NCBI GenBank assembly: GCA_029964075.1 | Contig: CM057142.1 | Location: 29,204,392 to 29,268,391, forward strand | DNA length: 64,000 bases | Direction: 5' to 3' | Source: Patiria pectinifera | Lineage: Eukaryota > Echinodermata > Asteroidea > Valvatida > Asterinidae | Part shown: piece after piece, positions 22,894 to 32,725 of the stretch | Layout of the letters: every line of letters starts with the position of its first letter | Position numbering within the stretch: position 1 is the stretch's first letter | Translations under genes and position numbers: made by a program | Notes under the pieces: model-generated | Told to the model about the DNA's origin: nothing | What the model saw: the letters and a program-made list of their open reading frames with translations, nothing else | Database searches by the model: none

Positions 22894-24735
22894 CTATCCG
22901 CAACTCGTCGGTCCCCGATGCTGGGCCCTCATGTGCCGGGTCAAGTAGTCCGACCGTCCGTAGGACTTCGGACATTCCCGGCACTGGTAACTCCGTTCTT
23001 CATGCGCTGCTTTTTCATGCCTCCTCCGAGTAAACGAGGAGACATACTGCTGACTGCAGACCCTGCATTTGTACGTCGACTTGCCTTGAACTGGCTGACT
23101 GTCAGTCTCACCCCCGCTGACTTGTCGCAAACATCCCCGTCTTCGGACAGCCCTGCCACGGCGTTTGCGGGGCGAGCTGGTGCCTTGTGTCGTGTGGTGT
23201 CCAACGGCGGCAGTGGGACTGCCCACTCCGGCGGCGGGACTACCTGTTCTAACCTGATTGTCTGTCCTTGACTGGCGTACTGGCCCCAGCGCTGGTTCTG
23301 CAGTAACCGCCGGTTGGGTGGCCCTTGGAAATGGGGAATCTACCGAACCCAGTGATTCGGTCGCAGGCACCGACAGTGGGGATTCCCGTACCGTTGGTTC
23401 TGCATTCCTTTGTAGCGGAACTCTGTGCTTGCCGACAACAAAGCACTCTTCGTCCCACATCAGCTGGCATTGATGCTGTCGCAAAAAGTCCAGTCCCAGA
23501 ATGGCATCTACGCTGATGTCTGCGACCCAAACGCTGTGTAGCACCTCGCTTCCCCCAGTCTTCATCGGCATCTTCGCACGTCCAGCGATGCGCAGCTCAC
23601 TCCCACCCGCTTGGCGGAACCTTGGATCTGCGTCGACGAGCACGGGTCTTAACTTCGTGTCTGTCCTGTCATACAGCTGAGTGGAAACAAAAGTCTCTGT
23701 GGCTCCGGTGTCAATCAAGAAACTAACTGCCGTGTCCATTATTTCCCCTCGGATGTAAAGTCCCAACTCTTGAGATGAAGCAGGTCGTTTCGTCAAGCCA
23801 GACTTCGGCGGGACTGCCTGCTCCTGCGGCGAGGCTGCCTGCGCCGTCGGCGAGACTGCCTGCGCCGGCGGCGGCGAGGCTGTCCGTGCCGGTGGCGGGA
23901 CTGCCTGCACCGGCGGAGAGGCTGCCTGCCTCATGCTGGTCTTCAGTGGGCACCGTGCTCGGAGATGCTCCAGACTCCCGCACTTCCAGCAACCTGCCTT
24001 CCATTCCTTGGGTTTTCTCTCCACCAGGCTGCGGCGCTGCAACTCCAAGAGCTCCCGCAGAATTGACAGTATCTGGTCAGTGGCCGTGGAACTAAGGGTT
24101 CCCTCTTTTTCGGGACAAGGAAAGACTGCACGCGACCACCCAACTTGTTCTGCCTTGCACCACGCCTCTTCTTCGGCCGCGATTTCCACTGTTTCATCGA
24201 GGGTCGAGGGCTTTCTCCTATCAAAATGCACCAAGTAATCCTCAATGTACGATGACCCATCGTACTTCCGAGCTCTGACACGCGGCGCCGCTCCGGTGCG
24301 TTCCACGTCAGCGTGCTGGCCAACCGCATGAGCAGCACTGGATCCGCTAGCAGCGGTGTCAGTGTGCACTGCTGTGTGCCTGCCCGCATGACGAAGCTCG
24401 CAACCGCTGCGTGCCCCGGTAGGACTCTTCGGGGATCGACGGCAACTAACGTCAGGGCGGTGCTCACCTTCGCTGTCCGACTCGCTGCACGCCGCCCGCC
24501 ACTGTGCCTGAAGATCACCCACTACACTGCACGACTTTCTCCGCCTACCGGTATCGTCCCTAGTCGATAGGCTCGGCGTCACTGGCACAACATGCCAAGG
24601 CTGATGTCCGGTCGTGGACCCGGTCGTATTTCTGCGTAAACTGTCCAGCAGGGATCGCTGCAGCCGATCGATTTCCCTGGAAATGTCGCCGATGGCTTCA
24701 GTGATACTCCGTGCCGACTCCGTGTAGCTTGCCAT
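22894..24735 (-). CDS. gag-like / aspartic protease / two C2H2 zinc fingers, single fused ORF
   Basis: The start taken is the ATG at 24735 (613 codons); the frame stays open upstream through the primer-binding site into the LTR, which is not coding. A helical, charged N-terminus is followed by a Ser/Arg-rich stretch. KYDGSSYIEDYLVHFD near residues 157-172 resembles a Gypsy gag opening, but most of a normal capsid region seems missing. A CCHC knuckle CWKCGSLEHLRARC lies at about 249-262, then Ala/Pro/Ser-rich heptad-like repeats, then an aspartic protease with LIDTGATETFVS (Asp342). The C-terminus has two Krueppel-like fingers at about 555-578 and 583-606 (C-X2-C-X12-H-X4-H) joined by a short linker. 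The finger role is unknown; nucleic-acid binding or insertion targeting are inferences. Confidence 0.85.
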   Translation of the reverse strand: MASYTESARSITEAIGDISREIDRLQRSLLDSLRRNTTGSTTGHQPWHVVPVTPSLSTRDDTGRRRKSCSVVGDLQAQWRAACSESDSEGEHRPDVSCRRSPKSPTGARSGCELRHAGRHTAVHTDTAASGSSAAHAVGQHADVERTGAAPRVRARKYDGSSYIEDYLVHFDRRKPSTLDETVEIAAEEEAWCKAEQVGWSRAVFPCPEKEGTLSSTATDQILSILRELLELQRRSLVERKPKEWKAGCWKCGSLEHLRARCPLKTSMRQAASPPVQAVPPPARTASPPPAQAVSPTAQAASPQEQAVPPKSGLTKRPASSQELGLYIRGEIMDTAVSFLIDTGATETFVSTQLYDRTDTKLRPVLVDADPRFRQAGGSELRIAGRAKMPMKTGGSEVLHSVWVADISVDAILGLDFLRQHQCQLMWDEECFVVGKHRVPLQRNAEPTVRESPLSVPATESLGSVDSPFPRATQPAVTAEPALGPVRQSRTDNQVRTGSPAAGVGSPTAAVGHHTTQGTSSPRKRRGRAVRRRGCLRQVSGGETDSQPVQGKSTYKCRVCSQQYVSSFTRRRHEKAAHEERSYQCRECPKSYGRSDYLTRHMRAQHRGPTSCG

Positions 24736-24762
24736 TTCTCTTCCCCGAAAATCCTGTAGAAA

Positions 24763-24780
24763 ATCCCGACGCTGCCACCA
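24763..24780 (-). other. primer-binding site of the non-autonomous C2H2 element
   Basis: On the minus strand TGGTGGCAGCGTCGGGAT begins two bases after the 5' LTR. It differs from the TGGTGTCAGAAG site of the surrounding Gypsy element and the TGGTAACACGG site of the outer one, so the three elements use different primer tRNAs. Confidence 0.8.
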
Positions 24781-24782
24781 AT

Positions 24783-25204
24783 TGTAACGGGACCTTATTG
24801 GGTTCTTGTCCTCCGAGTCCGGCCAAACGCAAGAAAAGGGGACAAACACACAGGATTTCCAACTTCTGAAGAATCTCTTATTTATTAGGCACAACAACTC
24901 TGTGGCCAACCTGCCGCACTGCTACCAGTACCACGACTGCTGATTCCCAGCATAGAAATACACGCAGTCTGAACGAATGTATACAATTGTAACAACTTGC
25001 AATGACCCCGGCATTTTGCCAAACCTTTCCCGCGTCCCCCAACAAAAGAAACCCACTTAAGCAACCTATTTCCGGAGCCTGTTTCCGGAGCGCGCGCCAG
25101 CCAGACCCAAAACCAGGTCAGGTGCGCGCCGCCGGAGCCCCTCCGCCGGAGCACCAGCGCTAGAAAGCAATGACAACAAAAATGTGCATAGACTGTCCGT
25201 TACA
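24783..25204 (-). repeat. 5' LTR of the non-autonomous C2H2 element
   Basis: 422 bp, TG...CA ends, one base different from the copy at 21922-22343. The GTAC duplication follows at 25205-25208. Confidence 0.93.
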
Positions 25205-25318
25205 GTACTGTACAATACCGCATGCTACTGTGTAGGCCCTGTCGTACAAACTTTACACTGTGTGTGAACTTGTTTTCGACTACTGTGTGCACAAAATAGA
25301 TCAACTATTCTTGCAGTG

Positions 25319-28300
25319 ATGGATGTACTGCCGCCACCAAGCGCACTTGAACTTACCGGTAATGTGGCAGAAAACTGGAAAAGGTTCAAACAACGTTTTC
25401 AGTTATACATCGATGCAATTGGGGCATCGAAGAAGGACGACAGACAACAAACGTCGATCCTGCTACATGTTATCGGTGAGCAAGCCCTTGACGTTTACAA
25501 TACATTCAAATGGGATGAAGAGGGCGACCAGGAAGGGGATAACATGCGCCTGGCAAAAGTAATGGCCAAACTAGAGAAATACTGCACCCCCAAGACCAAC
25601 TTGACACTGGAGAGATTTCACTTCAATAACTGTTGCCAGCAACCTGGTGAAGGCATTGACGCGTACCTCACTAGACTAAAAAAGCACAGCAAAAAGTGTG
25701 AATTTGGCACACTACAGGATTCGCTGGTCAAAGATAGACTGGTATGTGGCATCGTCGCTAATGTAACCAGAGAACGCCTGCTTCGAGAGGAAGACTTAAC
25801 TCTTGAAAAAGCAGTCAAAATCTGCAAGGCTGCTGAACTAGTGAAAGAGCGTTCAAAGGAGCTACAATCAACAACTCCAACAGTCCATGCCGTGCAGAAA
25901 AATCCATCTGCAAAACCAAAACCGCAGGGAGCTAATAGAAAACCCCAGGCAACAGCTAAGCCACAGAATGCACCTAAAGGAAAGCCCAGTCGCTGGAAGC
26001 CCAGAAATGATCAACAGCAACAAACTAGTGACAAACATCACTGTAGACGCTGCGACAACTGGCATATCTCGGGAAAATGCCCAGCGTACGGTGAAACATG
26101 TGCTTACTGTAGAGGCAAAAATCATTTTGCCAAGTGTTGCTTCAAGAAACGCGCACAGGGCCAAGTGCACACAGTAGACAATGACGAGTCCACTGACTTT
26201 TTTCTGGACACCATTACAGTAGATTCAGTCAAGACACAAGCAAATGACTGGATATTTCCCCTCGCTATGAATGGTACAATCATACCTGTCAAATTGGATA
26301 CAGGGGCACAGGTGAACATTTTGCCGGAGACAGACTTCAACCGGCTGAAAAATAAGCCACAACTACACCCAGCCACAGAGACACTGAAAGCCTACAACCA
26401 CAGCCAGATAATCGTCAAAGGCAAGTGTGTAGTGACTGTGGACCATGCAGCACGAAAACACAAAATGCTGTTCTTCGTCGTCCCAGGTGATAAACAAGCA
26501 CTGTTGGGCAGACAAGCTTGCGAACAGTTAGGGCTTGTCAAAGTAGCCTGTGCTGTCACGAATCAGGAGCAACCCAAAGACCCCAACGACAACTACGCGA
26601 ACCTGCTACACGAATATGGTGACATATTCGAAGGACTGGGTTGTTTGCCAGGGATGCACACAATCATCATTGATGAGACAGCACAGCCAGTTGTACATGC
26701 CTGCCGCAAAGTACCATTCGCACTCCATAATGGTCTAAAGAGAGAACTGGAACGTATGGAGAGTCTTGGCGTCATCACCAGAGTGGATGAGCCTACCGAC
26801 TGGGTAAATTCCCTAGTCGTTGTCAAGAAAAAGAATGGAGACATTCGTGTGTGCATGGATCCGAGAGATCTCAATCGTGCCATTAAACAAGAGCACTACA
26901 AAATGCCCACACGAGAAGAAGTCATGTCACAGTTTGCTGGTGCATCATACTACTCCAAACTCGATGCATCACAAGGATTTTGGCAGCTTCAACTAGACGA
27001 CAAAAGCAGTCGCTTGTGTACATTCAACACGCCGTTCGGTAGGTTCAGATATACGAGACTACCGTTCGGCATATCATCAGCACCAGAGGTCTACCATAAA
27101 ACTGTTCACCAAATCTTTGAGTCAATCGATGGTGTCAGTACCTTCGCTGACGACATTATCATCTATGGAGCAACCAAAGAGGCCCATGATCGCAGCCTAC
27201 GACTGACACTTGAAACAGCACGTCAAGTGAACCTGAAGCTGAACAGAAGCAAATGTGAAATTGGCGTCACACAGCTCACATTCATTGGTGATCTGGTAAC
27301 AACAGATGGTGTCAAACCAGACCCCAACAAGGTCGCGGCGATCAACAACATGCCAAAACCAGAAAACAAGCAAGAGCTTCAGCGCTTCTTGGGCATGGTA
27401 ACATATTTGGCCAAGTGGATCGCGGGACTCTCGCAAATATCAGCCCCGCTTCGAGCACTGCTGAAAGATGACAATGAATGGCAGTGGGGTCCAGAACAGG
27501 ACAGGGCATGGAGCGACCTGAAGGCTACAGTCTCTACGGACCCAGTTCTTCAGTACTATGACTCAAATTGCCCAATACGCCTGTCATCCGATGCAAGTAA
27601 GGACGGTCTGGGAGCAGTGATCCTGCAACTTCATGACGACAAGTGGTCACCCGTGGCCTATGCATCGAGAGCCATGACAAGCGCAGAGACTCGCTATGCG
27701 CAGATAGAGAAGGAGCTTCTTGGGATAGTCTTTGCATGCGAGCGCTTTCATCAGTTTATCTACGGAGCTACGGTCGAGGCTGAAACGGACCATAAGCCTC
27801 TCATCAGTCTGTTTAAGAAGCCACTGAACGATTGCCCACTCAGAGTGCAACGGTTGCTGCTCAGGGTACAGAGGTATGACTTGCACGTAGTGTACACCCC
27901 TGGGAAGCAACTGGTGGTCGCAGACGCCCTATCGCGTGCACCAGACCGAAATGCTGATCAAGGGGAAGCAGCACAAGTCCAAAGCCTTGATGATGTCGTC
28001 GAGGCATTTGTAGACATGATCATAGAGACAATGCCTGTATCTGACAACAGAATGAAGCAGATACGTGAAGCTACTCAAGCTGACGACCAGATGACCAACC
28101 TGAAGCAGGTAATACTACAGGGTTGGCCAGAGGCGAGCCAACAATGTCCATGTGACATTCGCCCCTTCTGGAATATTCGAGCTGAACTGATAGTGGCCGA
28201 GGATGTCATATTCAAGGGTACGAGAATCGTTATCCCTCGAGTCCTGCGCAAAGATGTATTGCTCAAGGTTCACGAGGGGCATATGGGAATAGAGAAATGC

Positions 28301-29365
28301 CGCCGTCGTGCCCGTGATGTCGTTTACTGGCCAGGCATGAACGCCGAAATCAGCGACATGGTAAGCCAATGCGATGCTTGCCAGAAACATCAACCCAGTC
28401 AATCCGTGGAACCACTAAATCCACATGAGATACCAGTTCGAGCATGGCAGCGAGTTGGAGCAGACATTGGTACCGTCAAAGGAAAGGAGTACTTAATTGT
28501 CTGTGACTACTACTCGGGATATCCAGAGGTGGTAACCCTAACCACCACTACAAGCAAAGCTGTAATCAATGCCATGAAATCAATGTTTGCTCGACATGGC
28601 GTGCCAGATGTGGTTATTTCAGACAACGGACCACAGTTTGGCAGCCGAGAATTCGCAGACTTCACTAAAGACTGGGGATTTGAACATCATACCTCAAGCC
28701 CACACTACCCAAGATCCAACGGCTTGGCAGAGAGTGCTGTCAAAACTGTAAAACAGATGATCAAGAAGTGCCAGGAAACAAAACAGGACTTTCACAAAGC
28801 TCTGTTAGCCTATCGCTCTACACCACTCCAAAACGGGCTGTCCCCGAGTCAGATGCTAATGAACAGGCGTGTTAAGACAACCCTACCTGTTCATCCACAA
28901 TGCTTGGAGCCAGAGGTGCAACAAGGTGTGGTCTCCGACAAGATCCTGAGACGAAAACAACAAAAACAGGTGCATGATAGGAATGCACATCCGCTGAAAC
29001 CACTTCACCCACAGGACAGAGTGAGGGTGCAGGACCATCGCACAGGACTATGGACAGTGAGAGCCACTGTTCTCCGCAAGCTGGCACCCCGATCCTACGA
29101 AATCAAGACTGACGTTGGCTGGATCTTACGTCGCAACAGAGGAGCCATACGAAAGGACACCGTACCGGACCAGACCTCGATTGATCCTGAACTGCTGGAA
29201 GAGGAACTGGCTCTACAGCTAGCCACTGAACATCCGGTTGGGATTGAGGCACAAGAACCAGCTAAACAGGATCATGTCACACCTGTTCGATCACCTTGGG
29301 AACAAACTTTGAGAAGATCCACCCGCACCATCAGGCGCCCAGAACGTCTGATAGAAACACTATAA
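25319..29365 (+). CDS. intact Gypsy gag-pol polyprotein
   Basis: One 1348-codon frame from ATG at 25319 (a GTG codon directly upstream is also open but an unlikely start). Approximate residues: gag 1-240; two Cys/His knuckles at 242-273 (CRRCDNWHISGKC and CAYCRGKNHFAKCC); aspartic protease KLDTGAQVNIL at 325-335; RT 455-660 with SKLDASQGFW and the catalytic box FADDIIIYG at 609-617 (family usually YxDD). RNase H at 750-870 has SSDASKDGLGAV, EKELLGIV, TDHKPL and ADALSR. Integrase follows, with zinc residues His985, His988, Cys1018 and Cys1021. The D,D-35-E core is in VGADIG, ISDNGPQF and LAESAV (about D1049, D1102, E1138). No stop or frameshift breaks gag from pol, so both come from one polyprotein. 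The C-terminus is basic (RRSTRTIRRPERL). Confidence 0.95.
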   Translation: MDVLPPPSALELTGNVAENWKRFKQRFQLYIDAIGASKKDDRQQTSILLHVIGEQALDVYNTFKWDEEGDQEGDNMRLAKVMAKLEKYCTPKTNLTLERFHFNNCCQQPGEGIDAYLTRLKKHSKKCEFGTLQDSLVKDRLVCGIVANVTRERLLREEDLTLEKAVKICKAAELVKERSKELQSTTPTVHAVQKNPSAKPKPQGANRKPQATAKPQNAPKGKPSRWKPRNDQQQQTSDKHHCRRCDNWHISGKCPAYGETCAYCRGKNHFAKCCFKKRAQGQVHTVDNDESTDFFLDTITVDSVKTQANDWIFPLAMNGTIIPVKLDTGAQVNILPETDFNRLKNKPQLHPATETLKAYNHSQIIVKGKCVVTVDHAARKHKMLFFVVPGDKQALLGRQACEQLGLVKVACAVTNQEQPKDPNDNYANLLHEYGDIFEGLGCLPGMHTIIIDETAQPVVHACRKVPFALHNGLKRELERMESLGVITRVDEPTDWVNSLVVVKKKNGDIRVCMDPRDLNRAIKQEHYKMPTREEVMSQFAGASYYSKLDASQGFWQLQLDDKSSRLCTFNTPFGRFRYTRLPFGISSAPEVYHKTVHQIFESIDGVSTFADDIIIYGATKEAHDRSLRLTLETARQVNLKLNRSKCEIGVTQLTFIGDLVTTDGVKPDPNKVAAINNMPKPENKQELQRFLGMVTYLAKWIAGLSQISAPLRALLKDDNEWQWGPEQDRAWSDLKATVSTDPVLQYYDSNCPIRLSSDASKDGLGAVILQLHDDKWSPVAYASRAMTSAETRYAQIEKELLGIVFACERFHQFIYGATVEAETDHKPLISLFKKPLNDCPLRVQRLLLRVQRYDLHVVYTPGKQLVVADALSRAPDRNADQGEAAQVQSLDDVVEAFVDMIIETMPVSDNRMKQIREATQADDQMTNLKQVILQGWPEASQQCPCDIRPFWNIRAELIVAEDVIFKGTRIVIPRVLRKDVLLKVHEGHMGIEKCRRRARDVVYWPGMNAEISDMVSQCDACQKHQPSQSVEPLNPHEIPVRAWQRVGADIGTVKGKEYLIVCDYYSGYPEVVTLTTTTSKAVINAMKSMFARHGVPDVVISDNGPQFGSREFADFTKDWGFEHHTSSPHYPRSNGLAESAVKTVKQMIKKCQETKQDFHKALLAYRSTPLQNGLSPSQMLMNRRVKTTLPVHPQCLEPEVQQGVVSDKILRRKQQKQVHDRNAHPLKPLHPQDRVRVQDHRTGLWTVRATVLRKLAPRSYEIKTDVGWILRRNRGAIRKDTVPDQTSIDPELLEEELALQLATEHPVGIEAQEPAKQDHVTPVRSPWEQTLRRSTRTIRRPERLIETL

Positions 29366-29747
29366 CTCTGTTAACATGAGCATTATCGTGCTAAACACTT
29401 TAGCTATGATTCACATAACATACCTCAACCAGATCAGTTAAATTTTGGGTTTACACTTTAAGTTTAGTTTAAGGTTTAAGTCAACCTTGTAAGTTTAGTT
29501 TTCGAGAAAAAAAAAAAACACCACATGTTTAGATCAGCAGCATTAGTCGTCCTAAATTTCAGTCCGAAAAAGTGCATGATCAGTCGGCCCTTCCCGGAAA
29601 AACAAGGAGGATAAAGGCATTAAGACAGTTGATATGTTTTATTTTTATTAAAGAATCAAGAGTTGTTGGAATGATTCGAGTTTAAGGCTAAAAAAAAAAA
29701 AAAAAAAAAAAAAAGTTTTAAGAAAAATACTTTCTTTAGGGGGAAGG
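29366..29747 (+). other. 3' untranslated region and polypurine tract of the nested Gypsy element
   Basis: Between the polyprotein stop and the 3' LTR lie two A-runs (about 29507-29518 and 29691-29714) and a purine tract AGGGGGAAGG at 29738-29747 directly before the LTR. There is no env-like frame. Confidence 0.8.
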
Positions 29748-29934
29748 TGTTGTGATATAACGCATGACTGTTACAAGTCTATTCATGTTTATCCTTGGTT
29801 ACGTATGCAACGTACACAATTGTACTAGTGTGTTATGTGTGCAACCTCCCTGTAAAACGATTAGACGATTGTCAATAAATCACTCCGTGTTGAAGCCGAT
29901 ATATAATCTCTCCAGCCTTGTCAGTAATACCACA
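29748..29934 (+). repeat. 3' LTR of the nested intact Gypsy element
   Basis: 187 bp, same sequence as 21578-21764 by eye, followed by the CTTCT duplication at 29935-29939. Confidence 0.93.
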
Positions 29935-29939
29935 CTTCT

Positions 29940-31040
29940 CTGCTCAAGAGACTAGAACTCAAATCCAACCCAGGTGGCAATGTATATTGCGAACCATCAC
30001 CAAAAACATAAGTTTCACGTTCAGGGGTTTTAACCCCTTCCCTATCCTGTGCTCCGACGGGGATTTTACAACCCGTTTCGCCAGCGCAATTCGACAATAC
30101 CTGATTGACTGAAACATGTAACCCATCAGACTTCTCCTCTAGCCCCAGATCTACTGTGGGTGCAACCGTGGTTACGGTTGCCAACTTTGTGTGAGGAGGT
30201 ATTGTTACTGCTCTCATCCCAGCATTTGCAACAAGGACGTGTACCACTTTCCCCCCTGTAACCTCACAAGTGTCATACACTCTGCATGACTCCCCTAACC
30301 CTGCACTTCTGTCTTGACCGCCATTTAAACCCTCAACGACTACGGTCTTGCCTTCAAATCTATCTGGTGGCGCGCGAATGTAGCAAACAAGGCTTCGAAC
30401 CTCATTTGGCAGGACGGTTGTTGGACATCTGCCCGTGCGGGCAGGGGCTTGTCCAACATTGCCTAATTCCCTTGCCGGTTTCTCCACATGGGCCATGCGA
30501 TACCAACGCAATGTCATGTCCCACGCGTCTGCATCGTCACTTGCAGGTTGTATAACCAAATCCTTCAACAAATGCAAATTGTTGCAACCCAGCAACACAG
30601 GACAGCGACCCCAATTCCATGCCCCACCCCCAAAGGAATCATCAACAACAAGAAAATGGGCATTAACCTTAAGGTTATGGACGCACAGTGGAACCTGTAT
30701 GTACCCCTCAATCGGTATTGACTCGCCGCCTGCACCCGATACGTGAATATCATACCCAAGGGAATCAATTCCATTGATTTTGCCCTCAATGTTTCTCTTA
30801 TAAAATGAAGAGCTAATCAGGGAAGCCTCCGCCCCAGTGTCTAACAAACACGTTGTAGAGACACCTGCAAGGATAATACAAGCCTTCGGGCTTTCTCTCA
30901 CTAACCTGGCTAAAAGATTGTCGGCCGAGGCCTCCGGTGACTGCTCTTTCCCTACTGGTTCCTTTTTGGGTGAGGCCTGCCTTTGTTCCCTCTCCACAAC
31001 TTGGCCCTTAGTCGTGGAGAGTGTTAGTTTACCGCTGCCT
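29940..31040 (-). pseudogene. outer Gypsy protease region, severed from RT by the nested element
   Basis: The frame contains an aspartic protease with CLLDTGAEASLISSSF and a downstream stretch VLLGCNNLHLL resembling a protease C-terminus. Some 200 further residues lead toward RT. It overlaps the end of gag in the -1 frame, near GGTAAAC at about 31026-31034, so expression by -1 ribosomal frameshifting is plausible but unproven. The coding stretch stops at the CTTCT duplication; the few residues past it are read from the inserted LTR. In the intact ancestor it would run directly into the RT frame at 21577. Confidence 0.83.
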
Positions 31041-32145
31041 CATGTGTAGGCTGCGATTGCACATTGTTTTGTTGTGCCTTATTCCCCTGAGATTCGATTG
31101 CTTGTTCGCGCGCGATCCGTAGTCGACAGTCAGCACGGATGTGCCCTGGCCGGCGACAGTAAAAACACAAGAACTGGGACCGATCTTTTGGTGCAGGCCC
31201 GAATTGAGCAGCGCTGTCACGCCCACTTGATGATTTATCCCTGTCTAGTACGCGCTGAAGCAACGTAGTGATTTGCTCCTGTTGTTTTCCGATCTGTTCT
31301 TGTTGTTGTTGCATGCACTTAAGTAACTCCTGTTGCTGCTGAAGCACATTCTGTAGTGCCGTGCCACCAACAGCGTTAACTTCTGCGCTTGCAGTGTTAA
31401 CACTACCGCTTGTTTGATCACAATGGCCTATGCCTTGACAGTTTTCCAGTGCGCTACCGGCATGTTCAGCTAGGACCGGGTTTACATGACTGCGCCTTGA
31501 TTTCTGTACTTTTTCTAGATCGCGAAAAAGTTCTCTAGCAGCATCGCGCAATTCACTGAATTTTTGATTCGGTTTTTCCAGCTCTAAGCGCCGTAGTTCC
31601 AGACGCACTGTCTGGTTCCGCGCCCCCGATACAAATTGCCCAATGAGTACTCGATCTCTCAAAGCCAGTAGCGACCCCTTTTCCTCTTCCGATGCAACCT
31701 CTAGAACTTTATCATGTAACCGAATTAGGGCCCTGGAGAAGTCCATAAGAGACTCCTCTTCCTGCTGGTGACGTTCGAATAGAGCCTTTTGAAGCCCTTG
31801 AACTGTTTGTATTTCCCCAAAGTTGTGCCGAAGTACTTTCTTGATTGCCTTTATGTCATTACGGACACTCTCTGAGTGACACTTAACTTCCTGCCGGGCC
31901 GTACCCGACAAATGGCTGACCACAACTTTCGCCTGTTCTTCAACGGGGACTTTGCATTGCTGCAAATAAGCATCAACTTCATCTAACCAATCGTCTATTG
32001 CCAGATCCCCCACCTTAACAGGTTTCCCACTGAATTGTGAAAGTTTGATAGGACGTTGTGCAATACTTTTTGGTTTGACCCCCTGCAGAGCGTCCGTAAG
32101 CCCAGACACCAACCTTGCGACCAAGTCTGCCTCAGCCGTAGCCAT
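31024..32145 (-). CDS. outer Gypsy gag (capsid/nucleocapsid)
   Basis: 373 codons from an ATG at 32145. Residues of about 35-190 form a retrotransposon gag-type helical region (for example WLDEVDAYLQQCKV and RVLIGQFVSGARNQTV). A Gln-rich coiled-coil-like stretch (QQQQELLKCMQQQQEQIGKQQEQ) follows at about 265-295. A CCHC knuckle CFYCRRPGHIRADC lies near residue 330. The product would package element RNA. The frame itself is intact, unlike pol, and could still supply capsid protein in trans. Confidence 0.85.
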   Translation of the reverse strand: MATAEADLVARLVSGLTDALQGVKPKSIAQRPIKLSQFSGKPVKVGDLAIDDWLDEVDAYLQQCKVPVEEQAKVVVSHLSGTARQEVKCHSESVRNDIKAIKKVLRHNFGEIQTVQGLQKALFERHQQEEESLMDFSRALIRLHDKVLEVASEEEKGSLLALRDRVLIGQFVSGARNQTVRLELRRLELEKPNQKFSELRDAARELFRDLEKVQKSRRSHVNPVLAEHAGSALENCQGIGHCDQTSGSVNTASAEVNAVGGTALQNVLQQQQELLKCMQQQQEQIGKQQEQITTLLQRVLDRDKSSSGRDSAAQFGPAPKDRSQFLCFYCRRPGHIRADCRLRIAREQAIESQGNKAQQNNVQSQPTHEAAVN

Positions 32146-32706
32146 GTTAATTTTGTTATTCCCAGCAGAACACCAAGGGCACTATATAACTTAACAACCC
32201 CTTTCCTTTCACTAGTATATTAACCGTCCTAGGCCTACACTATTATAACTCAATAAAATATCAAAATGTATCCAAGAAATCGATTGCTTAAGTAAACACA
32301 CCAGACAAGGCTACCTGTGTCAATCGTACACTTGTAAGTTCAGAACTGAAAGTTGACGAAACGTCACTGTCCTTGCACAGTTCAAGGCCGTTGTTCCTCC
32401 ACGGAGTCCTCTGCTTGCTCCCGAACCGTCCGTCCGATGCTACTCCTCCGTGGCTCCGGGTATCGGTAGTACAGCCAGCCGTTCCCTGCTACTCCAGCCG
32501 CATGCCAAGCTTGCAGCTACGCACGCCGTTCGTCCGTTGTTTCACTACGGCGTTCTCGAGGCCTCCAGCCGTCCCCTTCAGCTCTGCACACTCCACTTGG
32601 TCCCGAACCGTCCGTCCGTTAACTTGGCTGTATCCCCGTCATCAGGTCCACGTCAAGCTAGTCCCGCCTGCACTGCACTGGTCGTGGTGGTCTGACTTCA
32701 TGTACA
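32146..32706 (-). other. leader of the outer Gypsy element
   Basis: About 560 bp between the primer-binding site and gag. The plus-strand open frames in it have no recognisable domain and are not called. Confidence 0.55.
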
Positions 32707-32723
32707 CCCCATCCGTGTTACCA
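32707..32723 (-). other. primer-binding site of the outer Gypsy element
   Basis: Minus strand TGGTAACACGGATGGGG starts two bases from the 5' LTR and begins with TGG, complementary to a tRNA CCA end. Confidence 0.75.
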
Positions 32724-32725
32724 TT

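Larger units (their letters stand above)
21922..25204 (-). mobile_element. non-autonomous LTR element encoding gag-protease-C2H2 fusion, nested in the Gypsy leader
   Basis: Two 422-bp LTRs (21922-22343 and 24783-25204) differ by one base (plus-strand CTGCCACACTG against CTGCCGCACTG). They are flanked by a 4-bp duplication GTAC (21918-21921 and 25205-25208). On the minus strand the order is LTR, two bases, primer-binding site, one 613-codon ORF, about 550 bp non-coding, purine tract, LTR. At 3283 bp there is no room for, and no trace of, RT, RNase H or integrase. It must therefore be moved by another element's enzymes. The host element's different primer-binding site argues against a simple deletion derivative of that element. 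Confidence 0.93.
21578..29934 (+). mobile_element. nested Gypsy-type LTR retrotransposon, young and apparently intact
   Basis: Two 187-bp LTRs (21578-21764 and 29748-29934) appear identical by eye. They are flanked by a perfect 5-bp duplication CTTCT (21573-21577 and 29935-29939). A primer-binding site follows the left LTR directly. One gag-pol frame (25319-29365) has all catalytic motifs, and a purine tract (AGGGGGAAGG) abuts the right LTR. It is inserted opposite in orientation to the outer Gypsy element and itself carries a third element (21922-25204) in its leader. Without that insert it is about 5.07 kb. Confidence 0.95.

Noticed and set aside
24736..24909. N-terminal extension of the C2H2-fusion frame
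   Set aside because: It would run through the primer-binding site and into the LTR; the ATG at 24735 is the natural start after the leader.
29921..29934. Last residues of the outer Gypsy protease frame
   Set aside because: They are read from the inserted element's LTR and are not part of the protease.
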